Assembly: GCA_037179385.1 (NCBI GenBank)
Contig: CM074179.1
Coordinates: forward strand, 1,860,001 to 1,924,000
Direction: 5' to 3'
DNA from: Holothuria scabra
Lineage: Eukaryota; Echinodermata; Holothuroidea; Aspidochirotida; Holothuriidae
Length of the DNA: 64,000 nt
Shown: in pieces, positions 10,490 through 21,148 of the stretch
Numbering within the stretch: position 1 is the stretch's first letter
Layout: every line of letters begins with the position of its first letter
The notes under the pieces: generated by a model
The model's input: only the letters and a program-made list of their open reading frames with translations
Told to the model about the DNA's origin: nothing
Database searches by the model: none
Translations under genes and position numbers: made by a program

Positions 10490-11300
10490 AGGTTTAACCT
10501 CTCTGGACCCTAAATGACCTTTGACCTCCAATAGTATGAAATCCCTCACAGTTACAATACTTGAGATAAAAGTGTTTACAACATTTTTATATTTTGACCG
10601 CTGGTGACCCCAGATGACCTGTGACCTCCACCAAAAACAATAGGGATCATCTACTTAGTATGAACAATCCACGTGTTATGTAACAGATCCCTCACAGTTA
10701 CCCTTCTTGAGATAGTGTTAACAAGGTTTTGTTACTTCTGGTGACCACAAATGACCTGTAACCTCCACCAAAAGCCTCAGGGATCATCTACTGAATATAT
10801 AGGCAATCGGCATGGTCCCTGGTAGCATTCCTATATGGGCCCCATGTGGGGCCCATATCGACAAATATATGGGGTCCATATACCTTTTGCACCCAAGATC
10901 CATATGGGACCCATATGGGCCAGCCCAAGAAACCCACATGATGCATAAGGACATGGGCATAAGGGCATACCGGGCTGGCCCATATGGGCCCCGTATGGGT
11001 CTTGGGTGCAAAATAATATGGGATCCATATGGTTTGACGTATATGGGGCCCACATGGGAATGCTACCTGGGGTAAATATGAGACCACTCACAATTTGGCC
11101 TCTGGTGACCCCACATGACCTTTGACCTCCAAAAACAATTGTGATCTTCTACTCAATGAGGGCAATCTACATGCCAAGTTTGAGATCTCTGAGAGTTACC
11201 CTTCTCGAGATAGTTTTTACCATCGGGCGTCAGACACACACACGACAACACCATCGCATATATTTCTTGCCTGCCTTCGGCAAGGAATGAAAAATCCAAC
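10490..11300 (+). repeat. DR1-motif repeat family, second copy
   Basis: About four imperfect units of roughly 110-130 bp, each reading 'GACC..TGACCTTTGACCTCCA... ATCCCTCACAGTTACCCTTCTTGAGATA'. TGACCTTTGACCT is exact at 10515-10527 and 11116-11128, with one-base variants near 10617 and 10752. The right edge is CCTTGCCTGCCTTCGGCAAGG at about 11265, the same edge as the copy ending near 56.57 kb. A foldback element (10817-11072) sits between units. Confidence 0.8.
10817..11072. mobile_element. 256-bp foldback element
   Basis: Nearly the whole segment is a long imperfect inverted repeat. The left arm (CCCTGGTAGCATTCC... GCACCCAAGATCCATATGGG... GGGCCAGCCC) pairs with the right arm (GGGCTGGCCC... 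CCCATA... TTGGGTGC... GGAATGCTACCTGGGG). The arms are rich in CCATATGGG and GGGGCCCA words. The centre is a loop of roughly 55 bp. It is non-coding; the several overlapping open frames on both strands are by-products of the palindrome. It interrupts the DR1-motif repeat, so it inserted later. Confidence 0.8.
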
Positions 11301-11335
11301 GATGATTTTGACTGAACGTTCCATGACTAAAACTT

Positions 11336-11530
11336 AAAGGGCCAAATCTCTCATCTCAAACTACATTTTGGTACTACGGGGGTACAGGACTTCTCAATTG
11401 GCTCAGCCCTTTGATTGACAGCTAATTCAAATGTTAAATGCAGAGGAGTTTTTATACTCTTCTTGAAGCAATTACCTGAGATTGTATCTCATGGGGATGA
11501 ATTTCAGGTAAGTGTGAACTGGGACTTTGA
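11336..11530 (+). repeat. Dispersed repeat, copy 1
   Basis: This matches 48277-48510 at about 80 percent by eye. Shared text includes CTCTCA, AAACTACA.TTTTGGTAC, GGGGTAC, GACAGCTAATTCAAA, CTTGAAGCAAT and TGAGATT.TATCT. Both copies have the same orientation. No terminal repeats or coding were found. Confidence 0.7.
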
Positions 11531-11808
11531 TTTTGTACAAAATCCATTGATAGTATGGATTTCAGTGCTAAACAATATTGATCAATCAATGTTTAATAAT
11601 ATTTCAATAACGAGGCAGATGAGGACAAAATTAATATTTTCAATTGTGAATAATCAAAAGAAAGTCTGTCTTTTCTCTCTTTCTCAGTTAATTAGAGCGT
11701 ACATATTTGTAGTGCTTTGAAACGGACACGATCAACAAGACACGAACGAAAGGCATTGGTAGGAACTGAGTTTCAACTGAAAAGCAAATTCAACACCGTC
11801 CCTGATAT

Positions 11809-12573
11809 TTAAAAATACGTTGTGGATATTTGACCGATCGTCGAATTTGTGAGCCCCATGGGAAGGACTTTGAACTGATACAAATTATCTCCTGTACTAA
11901 ATGCAGTTTTTTCTTTATCTTTGGGGTCCATTTCTACTTGCCAGTAACCTGCACATAGGTCCATGGTACTGAATACAGTGTTACCGTGTAGTGAATCGAT
12001 AGTATCATCTATGCGGGGAAGTGGGTGAGAATCTTTCACAGTTACATTATTTAGTTTTCTGTAATCTAAGCAAAACCTGTACGAACCATCCTTCTTCCTC
12101 ACCATAACGATCGGGGAAGACCAAGGACTGTTGCTTGGTTCTATCACACCTGCCTTCAGGAGTTCGTCACACTGTCTCTGGATTTCCTGCTTCAGTTGAG
12201 GCTTTGTGCGGTATGCTCTTTGTCTGATTGGTGGAAAGTTTCCGGTGTCTATACTGTGTTGTACTATGTCAGTTCTACCATAATCGTTTGGATGTTTACT
12301 AAATATGTCTGAAAATTGTGTCAACAATTGCCTAACTTCCGTGCATTGAGCTGGGGTTAATTGGTCTGTTGGGATATTTACAGGAGGGCAAAATGAATTT
12401 CCACCTTGTTTATTTTCATTCATATCCGAAACAGGGGCAAGCCAAAATTCATCTTCGGGGTCACCTTTAGCTGCATACACTTGTCCAATAATTGTCCTGG
12501 GATAAAGTTTAATTTCCTCTCCAGTAGGATTCATAACAAGAATAGGCATATTACCCTTTTCTACTTTTGCCAT
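11809..12573 (-). pseudogene. Gypsy reverse transcriptase, N-terminal part
   Basis: The first half of a Gypsy-type RT: the linker FSDIFSKHPNDYG, then AGVIEPSNSPWSSPIVMVRKK, DGSYRFCLDYRKLN, PLPRID, and FSTMDLCAGYWQVEM, where the first catalytic aspartate lies. The sequence departs from the family just after LYQFKVLPMGL, where FG/LCNAPATF would be expected, and ends shortly afterwards. The polymerase therefore lacks its palm YxDD and thumb. It is not functional. Confidence 0.88.
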
Positions 12574-12759
12574 AGTACGAGCTGGTATTACTTGAGAGTC
12601 GAAATTAGGTTCAAGAACACACTCATAGTTATGGGGAACTAATCCATAAGTGTTACTTTGAACGGAGACAAATATTAGCTTCTCCGTCAGTGGCTCAATA
12701 GTGACACATTCAGATACTACAGCATTTGCAACAAGAGGAGAATAATGAGGTTGTTCGAG

Positions 12760-13182
12760 TTAGGGAATCCTACAGTTAGTCATTGATAACACTGCCTTAC
12801 TTGTGTCAACAATTGCTTGGTTCTGCACCAGGAAATCCCATCCAAGGATGAGTGGTTGATTGGAATTTCTTACTACTTGAAAATCATGCATGACTGATTT
12901 ACTACCTAGGGTGACATTCACACGAAGCGAACCAAGAGTATCCAAAGGTTCACCTGAAACTGAATACATTTGAATACATGGGTGAAACAATTTTCGTGAT
13001 TTTAACTGGGGAATTTTCATCTTAAGGTTTTCACTAATTAAAGAAACTTGGGCTCCAGTGTCTACAAAGGCACAAGCTGGGGTACTTTCTAAGTAAAGTG
13101 TAATGTATGGTTTATGGGATGTAAATGTGGTATTGTTGTGAGTAGTGCTGAGACTGTCTTTGTGGGCCTCGGTGTCTCTCAC
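12760..13182 (-). pseudogene. Gypsy aspartic protease
   Basis: The active-site motif FVDTGAQVSLIS (DTG) lies in the first third and the flap-side ILGWDFL (the usual I-L-G element) near the C-terminus, as in retropepsins. It would mature the Gag and Pol polyproteins. It lies between gag (13218-13808) and RT (up to 12573), with separating stops rather than one continuous polyprotein. The open frame itself is 140 codons, close to a complete retropepsin. Confidence 0.8.
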
Positions 13183-13217
13183 ATCATGACAAGCCAGCGG
13201 GTGGCCCTCAGCGCTAG

Positions 13218-14218
13218 CTACTGGGAGTTTCCCGGATAATTTTTTGAGGAGTCATCCTTAAAAGCTACTCTTCTAGAAGGGCTGCGAGAGTTTGATCTCT
13301 GTTTGTTACTGTAAGTTCTGTTTCCTGGGGAGCGATTCCGGTTTCGATTTTGTTGCTCATACCCTCTGTCCCGTGATGGTGATCGAGAGTACTGGTCACG
13401 ATAGGGGTTTCGATCATAACTTCTATACGTTTCCCTATACCAGGGTGAAGGGGACCTAAACCTTTGTCGGTCTGGATACCTCTGTGGTGTGCGGGATCGT
13501 TCCTTCATGCGAGTCTCTTGTGAATTAACTCGCTCGGTCAGGTTATCTACCTTGCTGCACAACTGAGATACCAATCTTGTTAGTTCGGAGATTGGAGAAT
13601 CTTGTTGGATGGGGGCGATGATGGGGTTGTTTGGTTGGGGAGCAGTGGCAAAAAGATGCTGGGTACTTCCAAGTTGTAGCTTAGCTGCCTCATGTGCCCG
13701 TTCAATTTGGCTCGCAATTTTCAAAGCCGTTTCAATGGTTGTGGCACCATGTTCGTGACATTTTCCTGCCAAGACGGGGTCAAGTCCAGCCAAAAATCGT
13801 CGAAACACTTCCGACTGTTGCGATTTGTGGTCATATTTGGGGAAGCACTCTTTTACAAGTCGGGAGAGGGCGGATGCATAAACTTCTAAGGCTTCCCCGG
13901 GGTGTCTAGGTCGTGCATTTAGGAAAGTCTTAAATGTAGCTTAAATGTTGGCTAAAGACTTAGTTTGTCTTTAGTGGCCTTGTAGTCGCCTTTGGTGGCA
14001 TCATCCAACGAATCCCAAAAGTTAAAGGCTGGGCCTGCTAATCGGGACGGTAATATTCTGGCCATATCCCATTTGGCAGATTCTGGGAAAGCTTCAATAG
14101 CGACCTCCAGACGTCGGGCCCACTGGACAAAATCATGCTGTGTTCCTGGGCTACCATCAAAACATGGGGGCAATTCTACCCGAAAATTTGATTGTGGTTT
14201 AGAGGATGGGGTTGTCAT
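13218..14218 (-). pseudogene. Gypsy gag, two frames
   Basis: The N-terminal part (14218-13952) has the capsid-type segment FDGSPGTQHDFVQWARRLEVA and LAGPAFNFWDSL. The second part (13808-13218) has FRRFLAGLDPVLAGKCHEHG followed by a coiled region and a strongly RS/RN-rich tail (SRSPSRDRGYEQQNRNRN). Stops at about 13930-13950 split them. The basic arginine-serine tail probably serves for RNA binding, since no CCHC knuckle is visible. Other retrotransposon gag lineages are possible, but the adjoining protease and RT support Gypsy. Confidence 0.75.
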
Positions 14219-14240
14219 TGTTACTAGATGGGTACGGTGA

Positions 14241-15989
14241 ATTTTACTGAATTGTGTAGCAATTGGAGGGGGGCTGATGCAACTTAAATGTAAGTAAGAA
14301 CAGTCACAGACTGGCTCTAAGTTTTTCTACATTTACGTTAAACAGTATTACGGCGAAGTCTGACACTGACTCAACCTATACCGGTATTGCGTTCTGAAAT
14401 AATGCTCTCCTAAACAATGAACGCATAATTACATAAGGCCTAAACTAGTTTGATGTTGACGACTTAGAGTTTGAGTAGTCAATCTTAAAGGTGAAATTGT
14501 GCATTCCCCACTTGGTTTTCTAGAAAGTTTGACATTGATAGAAAAGTTGGTTTCTACTTACAGAGCATAAGGATATTCCACAAACTTGAAAAAAAAATAT
14601 TGTCCAACACACATATGAGTCCAACACAAAACATAAAACACAACACAAAGTCTCCACAAAATTACACAAAAATTCACTCCATTAAAATTACAGTTGTTGT
14701 TGGTGTGTTACTCCGCATGACGAAGATCACTTGCGTTACATTCGCAGATCACTCGGAGATCACTCAGATTTAAGGGGCCATCAGTCGTCAATCGTCACAG
14801 GATACGGATGGTGGGACATCATAAAATTTCACTGGTGGGGGGTGGTTCACTTAGTTACCTCTACAGGTTCACAGTCTGGAACAGGTCCATCTATATTCGG
14901 CACACTCGTCATATGAACAGGAAGATGTGGCGTCAAGACAATGGGTTTTAAACATATACCAATAGGGGGAAGTCACAGTTGTCCCAGAGAATCGAAAGGT
15001 GATTTGTGGGCACTTTGAAGATTTTTCCTCACAAAAATGTCACAGTTCCATTCGATCATATTCATCCAGTTTCAAAAGGTTAAGCTGAGAATAGTTGTAC
15101 AAAATATTCTTTCCAAAATGTTCTTCTTTTCCTGAACAAGAAACACCGCTGCCACCAGTAATGTAGGGGTGGTTTTTGTATGATATAGCGGTCGGTCTTA
15201 CTGTAAGTTGGATTGTTCTTTCGGTAGCGGAATGATCGAGCAGGTAAAGTAAGACATGTCGATGGCGTGTCCCTACATATTAAGTTGAAGGTGTTTCCAA
15301 ATGAAAGGACACAAACAAATATTTACAAGTTCAGCATGAGGAGTTTATTCATTGCTGCCTGCTCAGTTGGCAATATAGGTGATGACGGAAATATATACAG
15401 GTAGAAACGTGAACATAAATGTAATAAAAGTCTAAGTGCAATATTAAAGAATTCACTCAGCTAGCACCACTCCATTATAATTCTAAGTTATTTTTTCTTC
15501 AAGTCTCTCTCGATTCTATTCGATTCTATCTTATTTCTCTACTCCTCTATTTCTAACTTTCTATCTTACTGCTCTGGCTTCCAATTTCAAAATCTCATCC
15601 CTACTCTCAATCTCGAATCTCAAAAAGTGAATGAAGTCCTACAGTTCTTTGTCACATGGGTCTACACCCATGGTGCCAAAGTGGGAGTGTGCTAAAGGTA
15701 TTTTACTATTGTCTGTCTACAGAGTCTGCAGAGTGCATCTAGGATGAGACAAAGAGAAATCTGCACTAATGAGTCAAACCTATTTCCTAGTAATGTTTTC
15801 CTGACAGGTAAAGTTGACCAGCTGCCAGGCCTGTGGTCACATACTGTGGACCCACACAGTAAAGAGATTTATTTAAGTACTTAAGCCAATGTGACACGAA
15901 ATGAGAATAATCTCAATTCCATGAACTTTGATAAAACAGATAAACTAGGGACAGCTACATGAGGTTGAAAGAATGATAAGTGTCAGATA
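14241..15989. other. No recognisable gene; possible 5' LTR/leader of the truncated Gypsy
   Basis: The stretch lies upstream (minus-strand sense) of the gag at 14218, so any 5' LTR and leader of that element should be here, but there is no second LTR to compare with. It includes CA-rich (14600-14690) and TCTATTC-rich (15500-15560) patches. No reading frame of note. Confidence 0.4.
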
Positions 15990-16432
15990 TTTAGGCTTAC
16001 AGGCCTAAGTCTACCTACTCCTAAGTACCAGTGAACTCACAAGCATAGAAGGTGGTGAGTTAAATGACCTGTTTAATTTTATATTTAATTTTATGTAGAC
16101 CTATATAAAATAATAACAGATAAATTATACTTAGTTCCAGTTGTCCTTAATCAAGGTCTGCCCCTATGTTTGCCAGTGCTCCAGGTAAGTTGGCAGTACT
16201 TAGTAACAGCAGCCTTCCTACAGTACCTGTCTCCAGCTGAAGTTCTTGAAGCCATGTGTTTTGGTTAAGAACTCATGCTTACATAGAGATGCACAGTAAA
16301 GGAGTGGAAAATTCCAGCTGGCCAACACATGAGGGCACACTATCAATATTCATTACCAGCCTGTCCAGCATGAATATTGATGTAGTAAATGAATGTTTAC
16401 ACAAACACTTGTAACAGTAGAGGCACACTACA
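15990..16432 (-). repeat. 3' LTR of the older element (partial)
   Basis: Direct repeat of 23852-24285, about 90 percent identical by eye over 430 bp, including AGGTCTGCCCCTATGTT, CCAGCTGGCCAACACATGAG and CCAGCATGAATATTGATGTAG. On minus it begins TGTAGTGTGCCT at 16432, immediately after CTAGA and a 21-base G-tract, the position expected for a polypurine tract. Similarity to the other LTR ends near 15990, so the far end is rearranged or lost. Confidence 0.8.
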
Positions 16433-16437
16433 TCTAG

Positions 16438-16458
16438 CCCCCCCCCCCCCCCCCCCCC
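16438..16458 (-). other. 21-base C/G homopolymer, likely polypurine tract
   Basis: Twenty-one consecutive C on plus (G on minus) lie six bases before the start of the 3' LTR. In LTR elements plus-strand DNA synthesis is primed from such a purine tract. Its length probably reflects later expansion by slippage. Confidence 0.6.
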
Positions 16459-16572
16459 ATCACAACAGGGGAAGCGATCGATACAATAAAAAACTAATTA
16501 GTAATTAAAACATGTTCACCTATGTACATATACTACAGACCAAAATCTCTTGGGCCACTGGACATGGCGTCC

Positions 16573-16735
16573 TGTTATGTATGAATATGCATTGACATAT
16601 GATTACTGATTTATTGAACGTTCGGCGTTCCATGTAACAGACCGGAAATACAGAGAGGAACATGGCCGCCGTAAGCCACAAACATAGCACGTGTTGTCGG
16701 TGTTTTCTTTGAAGTTTTAACCCACGTATTTAACA
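16573..16735 (+). repeat. 5' LTR of the young Gypsy element
   Basis: 163 bp, starting TGTTATGTATG and ending GTATTTAACA. Short for a Gypsy LTR but matched by the other end. It contains an inverted word around GAACGTTCGGCGTTC. Confidence 0.93.
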
Positions 16736-16740
16736 AAGTT

Positions 16741-16754
16741 TGGCGACGAGGATG
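16741..16754 (+). promoter_or_regulatory. Putative primer-binding site
   Basis: TGGCGACGAGGATG begins five bases after the 5' LTR. The initial TGG pairs with the CCA end of a tRNA, as needed to prime minus-strand synthesis. The last three bases are also the likely gag start codon (ATG 16752), so leader and gag overlap very tightly. The tRNA species is not assigned. Confidence 0.65.
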
Positions 16755-17840
16755 TCTTCAGAAGAAAATTCATCGACTAGTGCAAGTACTGGTGTAAGGA
16801 CGAATTTGTCACAGCCTACACAAGAATTCCTTCCAGCATTTGATGCTACCTACAATGGTGAGGAAGATTGGGACTGCTATGTAGAGCGTTTCGAACTGTT
16901 CCTGACGGCGAACGGACTGGACTTAGAAAATCGTGACCGAAACTCTCGGGTAATTGCCATGTTCTTACATGCACTAGGAGCCAAATATTACGCAATTGTT
17001 CGTACCTAGTAGCGCCAGAGAAACCTACAGCAAAATCCTACAGTGAACTGAAAAGCACGCTACGGAAGCATTTGAAAACAACCCCAATGGTGGTTGCAGA
17101 ACGACGTAAGTTTCTCAAACGTGACCAAGCAACGAGAGAGACAACGACTGGCTACATCGTTGCACTAAAGAAGCTGAGCCTTCATTGTAATTATGGGGAC
17201 AAATTGGACGAAAACCTTAGAGACAGGTTCATAAGTGGATTAAGGGACGAACCAACAGCCTTAAAACTTATGGAAAAAGTAGCAGAAAAGGACAATTTGT
17301 CATTTAACAAAGCAGTAGAATTTGCATTAGCTCGGGAGAGTACTGCAGAAAGCACTAGAGCTATGCGATGTAGTAGTACTGGGGAAACCGCAAGTGCAAC
17401 AGCGTCTGCAAATGTCAATACGGTCCAACGCAGTCAACGTACAGGTAAACAACCACGTACACGTAAACAGTGCTATCGGTGTGGAAGAAACCACACACCG
17501 CAGGAATGTTGGTTCAAATCAACCGAATGTAGAAGGTGTGGTAAAATAGGACATATTGAAAGAATGTGTCGAAGTGAACAACCGAAAGCAGACAACAGGA
17601 AAAAGGGCCCGTATGGAAAGAAGAGCTACCAGAGGAAAACAGTGAAAAAGGAATCCCAAGCCACATCAAAGGCAGTTAACAAACTTGATGATCAGGGACA
17701 CAGTGAGCACCCTATTAAAGGACAATTTGACTCAGATTCAGATTATGATTTTACCATGTTAAAATTACATGATGAGGGAAAGGTTGTAGATACAGGAGCC
17801 ATTTATGTGCCAATCGAAAGGGACTGTTGTAAACATGGAA
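16752..17840 (+). pseudogene. Gag of the young Gypsy element, frameshifted
   Basis: ATG at 16752 gives MSSEENSSTSAS and a capsid-like region with FDATYNGEEDWDCYVERFELF. A TAG at 17007-17009 ends this frame. The coding continues one base out of register (LVAPEKPTAKSYSEL) to the frame open from 17072. Two zinc knuckles follow: CYRCGRNHTPQEC (about 17471-17509) and CRRCGKIGHIERMC (about 17528-17569). The second is a perfect CX2CX4HX4C; the first is a shortened variant. Gag packages the element RNA. The protein is otherwise full length for the lineage. Confidence 0.85.
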
Positions 17841-18403
17841 GTGGACACAGGATCAGGCGTTTCCATGGTACCATTGCAATTTACGAGAAACATTTGAAAC
17901 ATATTCCATTACTTCCAGGAGATAAGTCACTTAAGAGTTTTACAGGACAAACCCTTGAAACCTCAGGTAAAGTGTATGTTAATGTTTGCTATGGAAATTA
18001 TGAAGGTAAGCTGAGACTATATGTAGTGGATTGTACAGAATACTATTTGTTAGGAAGGGAATGGCTAGGAGAGATACAGTTGGACTGGAAATCACTGATA
18101 AGCCAAAGCGGTAGGCCTAAGCCTGAAAAAGTGTTCAAGGTCAGTGAGTTAGAACAAGTTATTAACAAACATGCAGAGCTCTTTGAAAACAGTCCTGGTA
18201 GATTAACATATGCTAAGGCTAGGATAATACTTAAAGAAGATGCTCAACCAGTTATGCGTAAGCCAGTCAAGGTACCATATGCATTGAGAGACAAGGTCGA
18301 AGCAAAATTAGTCAGACTAGAGAAATGTGGAGTGATAACTCCAGTGTCACATAGTGAATGGGGAACAAGTATTGTAGCTGTTGAAAAAAAGACGGGTCAG
18401 TGA
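17841..18403 (+). pseudogene. Protease and start of RT, young Gypsy element
   Basis: In the main frame the region reads through to the RT N-terminus (LVRLEKCGVITPVSHSEWGTSIVAV). The retropepsin active site (MEVDTGSGVSMV, 17836-17871) lies in a different frame, with compensating shifts on both sides (near 17828 and 17872). The main frame resumes with HIPLLPGDKSLKSFTG and YYLLGREWL. So the catalytic DTG is missing from the frame that is actually open. The open frame ends at 18403, one base short in an A-run within the RT motif that precedes RICGNYK. Confidence 0.8.
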
Positions 18404-20205
18404 GAATTTGTGGAAACTATAAAAACACCATAAATCCAATGTTTAATCCAGTAGCCCCACCCCCTATAAATGTAGAAGATATACTGGCAAATTTGTGTGG
18501 TAGTGTGGCATTTTCCAAACTAGACCTTGCTCATGCATACAACCAGATGGAAATAGAGGAAGGATCAAAACAATTCCTCACTCTATCTACTCACAAGGGG
18601 TTGTTCCAACAAAACCGTTTAGTATTTGGGATAACAACCGCCCCGGCAATTTGGCAAGCCACTATTGAACAAGTTCTTCAGGGGTTACCAGGTGTTCAGG
18701 TATATCTCGATGACATATTCGTCACAGGTAGAACCAAAGAAGAACATTGGAGGAATTTAGATCAGGTTTTGACTAGACTCCAAGAAAGGGGACTTAAGCT
18801 GAAAAAAGAAAAATGTGACTTTGTAAGGGATTCAGTTGAATTCCTAGGACATGTCATAGATGCAAAGGGTGTACACAAATCAGGGGGAAAAGCTGACAAA
18901 ATCAGGGCCATGCCAGAGCCAACGGATGCACGCGAGTTAAGGAGTTACCTAGGCATGCTCAACTATTATAGGAAACACTTACCCAATTTGGAAACTGTAC
19001 TTACCCCATTAACGACATTATTGAAGAAAGGGCAGAAGTTTAAGTGGAGTGGAGAGGCAGCCAAAGCGTTTCAGACTTCGAAAGAAATGTTGTGTGAATC
19101 AGGGTTCCTAGTTCATTTTGACCCCTCTCTGGCAGTGACAGTAGCTACTGATGCTAGCCCAACAGCAGTGGGCGCTGTTTTGTCTCATGTGTATCCAAAT
19201 GGTGAAGAGAGGCCAATTCAGTTTGCATCTAGGTCACTTACAAAGGCTGAACGGAATTACCCTCAAATTGAACGTGAAGCCTTAGGGATTGTGTTTGCAC
19301 TTAAAAGATTCCATATGTTTGTATACGGACGTAGATTTACCTTGATTACCGATAATAAATCACTCACGGCATTGTTTGGTCCAAAGAAAGACCTCCCAAC
19401 ATTAGCAGCAGAGCGAATGCTCAGATGGGCCATATTTTTAGCAGGGTTTAATTATGACATCAGATACCGTAACACAAAGGACAATGGTAATGCAGATTGT
19501 CTGTCTAGGTTACCAAGTGGTAAAGACGGTATGAAAGAAAATGGTACAGTGGTGTCAATTTGTCATGCAGATGTATTACCTTGTTCAAGAGAGGAAATCA
19601 GGAATTTCACACGTAGAGACCCTACGATAGCCAGAGTGGTAAGATACACTCTAGATGGGTGGCCAAGGAAGCTGTCTGAAGATGAGGGTACCTTAAAGCC
19701 TTTCTTTAATCGTAAACAGGAAATCACTTTACAGCAGGGAATTCTTCTGTGGGGAATTCGGGTTATTTTACCTACAAGGTGCCGCAGTGCTGTATTACAA
19801 GAACTGCATGAAGGGCACATAGGTATAGTTAAGATGAAATCAGTTGCAAGGAGCTATGTATGGTGGCCAGGTATTGATGAACAAATTGAGAAAATTGCAG
19901 CATCATGCAAAACTTGCCAGGTGGTTCAAAATAATCCTAGGATGGCACCATTACATCCATGGATACCTGCTTCAAACCCATGGGAAAGAGTACATGTGGA
20001 CTTCGCTGGTCCATTTGAAGGTTTGATATACATGGTCATGGTAGATGCATACTCAAAGTGGCCAGAAGTGTTTATTATGAGTAGCATTACTACAGAGCGT
20101 ACTTTAGTTGTGTTACGTACAGTTTTCAGTCGAAATGGCATACCACAAATATTAGTTTCAGACAATGGTAGTCAATTTTTAAAGAGAATGATCTGGTTCT
20201 TGTGA
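18400..20205 (+). pseudogene. RT, RNase H and integrase of the young Gypsy element
   Basis: Reverse transcriptase: FSKLDLAHAYNQM, FGITTAPAIWQ, then YLDD at 18703-18714. RNase H: TDASPTAVGAVL, ERNYPQIEREALGIVFALKRF, and TDNKSLTALF. Integrase: the zinc-binding H..H..C..C arrangement (LHEGHIG ... CKTCQ), then the catalytic aspartates in VHVDFAGP and LVSDNGSQF. The frame stops at 20205, just after the second aspartate. The D-35-E spacer and glutamate are deleted, and the C-terminal linker NDLVLVRNYLGKP follows out of frame. The RT and RNase H domains look intact, but integration in cis is impossible. Confidence 0.92.
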
Positions 20206-20728
20206 GAAACTACTTGGGCAAACCTAAATGGGTCCCACGAGTGATCAGAGAGAGAGAGAGGGTCCTCTGAATTATCAGGTGAGAGTGGATTCAAAAGTTT
20301 GGAGGAGACATGTGGAACAGATTATTCCCAGGTATGAATTAGAAGCTAGTGAGGGAGACATGCAATCTACCAGGTCAGAGGATAGTATTGAAAAGACAGG
20401 TCATATTGCGAGTAGATTGTTTGATGTTTCACAGGGACTATTCACACCCACTGAATCAAAGCAAGAGCTTGTTCCAAAAGATTCTCAGTTGGAGGAATCA
20501 GAAGTTCAAAGTCCTAAAGTGATAACTCCCAAACAAACAAAAGATATTCAAATGGGTGATAGTTCAAAGAGTGAGTTAGTTATGGAGGGAGGAAATGAAA
20601 AGTCAGATGGTTGTGATAATTCAAGTGGCACAGAGTTAAGTCGACCAGTGTCAGAAAAGAAAAGCAATGAGATAGTTTTGAGAAGATCAACCAGAGTTAG
20701 AAAACCAAGGAAACTGTTTACATTGTAG
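20186..20728 (+). pseudogene. Integrase C-terminal domain and tail, young Gypsy element
   Basis: After the internal deletion the chromo/GPY-like C-terminal part continues: KPKWVPRVIRER, then a GA-microsatellite (AGAGAGAGAGAG at about 20248) that shifts the frame, then GPLNYQVRVDSKVWRRHVEQI. The remainder (to the stop at 20726-20728) is a long acidic/serine-rich tail ending RRSTRVRKPRKLFTL, with the RSTRxRKPR motif common at Gypsy pol ends. The GA run is probably an expansion by slippage. Confidence 0.78.
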
Positions 20729-20982
20729 TTGATAGTTCTCACATTTTATTTCTGTATTCATTATTATTCAAGCAGGAAACAATTTTAATCATATTGATTA
20801 CATTAACTGTAAATACGTTCATGTTCATTTAAAAAAGAAAGAAAACAGAAGGTTCACATATATGCGTGTTACTCACTTGATAAGTTTTAAAAGTAGGGGA
20901 GTAGCAACTTCTGTAGAGTAATATTCAAGAGGGATACTGACAGCATAACTGCAAAATTAATTTTTGATTGGTAGGGGAGAGT

Positions 20983-21143
20983 TGTTATGTATGAATATGC
21001 ATTGACATATGATTACTGATTTATTGAACGTTCGGCGTTCCATGTAACAGACCGGAAATACAGAGAGGAACATGGCCGCCGTAAGCCACAAACAGCACGT
21101 GTTGTCGGTGTTTTCTTTGAAGTTGTAACCCACGTATTTAACA
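20983..21143 (+). repeat. 3' LTR of the young Gypsy element
   Basis: 161 bp. It differs from the 5' LTR only by lacking AT after CACAAACA and by G for T in GAAGTTGTAACCC. It is followed by the target duplication CGTCC. Confidence 0.93.
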
Positions 21144-21148
21144 CGTCC

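Larger units (their letters stand above)
11809..14240 (-). mobile_element. Truncated Gypsy-type LTR retrotransposon
   Basis: Reading on minus from 14218: gag, then protease, then the start of reverse transcriptase, in the gag-PR-RT order of Ty3/Gypsy elements. The match stops at about 11809 inside reverse transcriptase, before the YxDD motif. RNase H and integrase are absent and only non-related repeats follow. No LTR pair could be identified. Frame breaks near 13930, 13200 and 12700 show that it is inactive. Confidence 0.85.
16573..21143 (+). mobile_element. Young Gypsy-type (Mag/K02A2.6-like) LTR retrotransposon
   Basis: Complete boundaries: 5' LTR 16573-16735, 3' LTR 20983-21143, both TG...CA, flanked by a perfect 5-bp target duplication CGTCC (16568-16572 and 21144-21148). 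A putative primer-binding site starts TGGCGACGAGG at 16741, and a purine tract AGGGGAGAG precedes the 3' LTR. Order inside: gag with two CCHC knuckles, protease, RT, RNase H, integrase. The LTRs differ by one substitution and one 2-bp indel. Despite this apparent youth, coding is broken in several places and the last part of the integrase catalytic core is deleted. The lineage call is from the RT and linker wording and is moderately sure. Confidence 0.93.

Noticed and set aside
10784..11091. Several overlapping frames of about 90 codons on both strands
   Set aside because: They arise from the symmetric foldback element, where both strands lack stops by palindromy.
18385..18403. Programmed -1 frameshift between gag-pro and pol
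   Set aside because: The A-run lies inside a conserved RT motif, not at a domain boundary, so a lost base is the simpler explanation.
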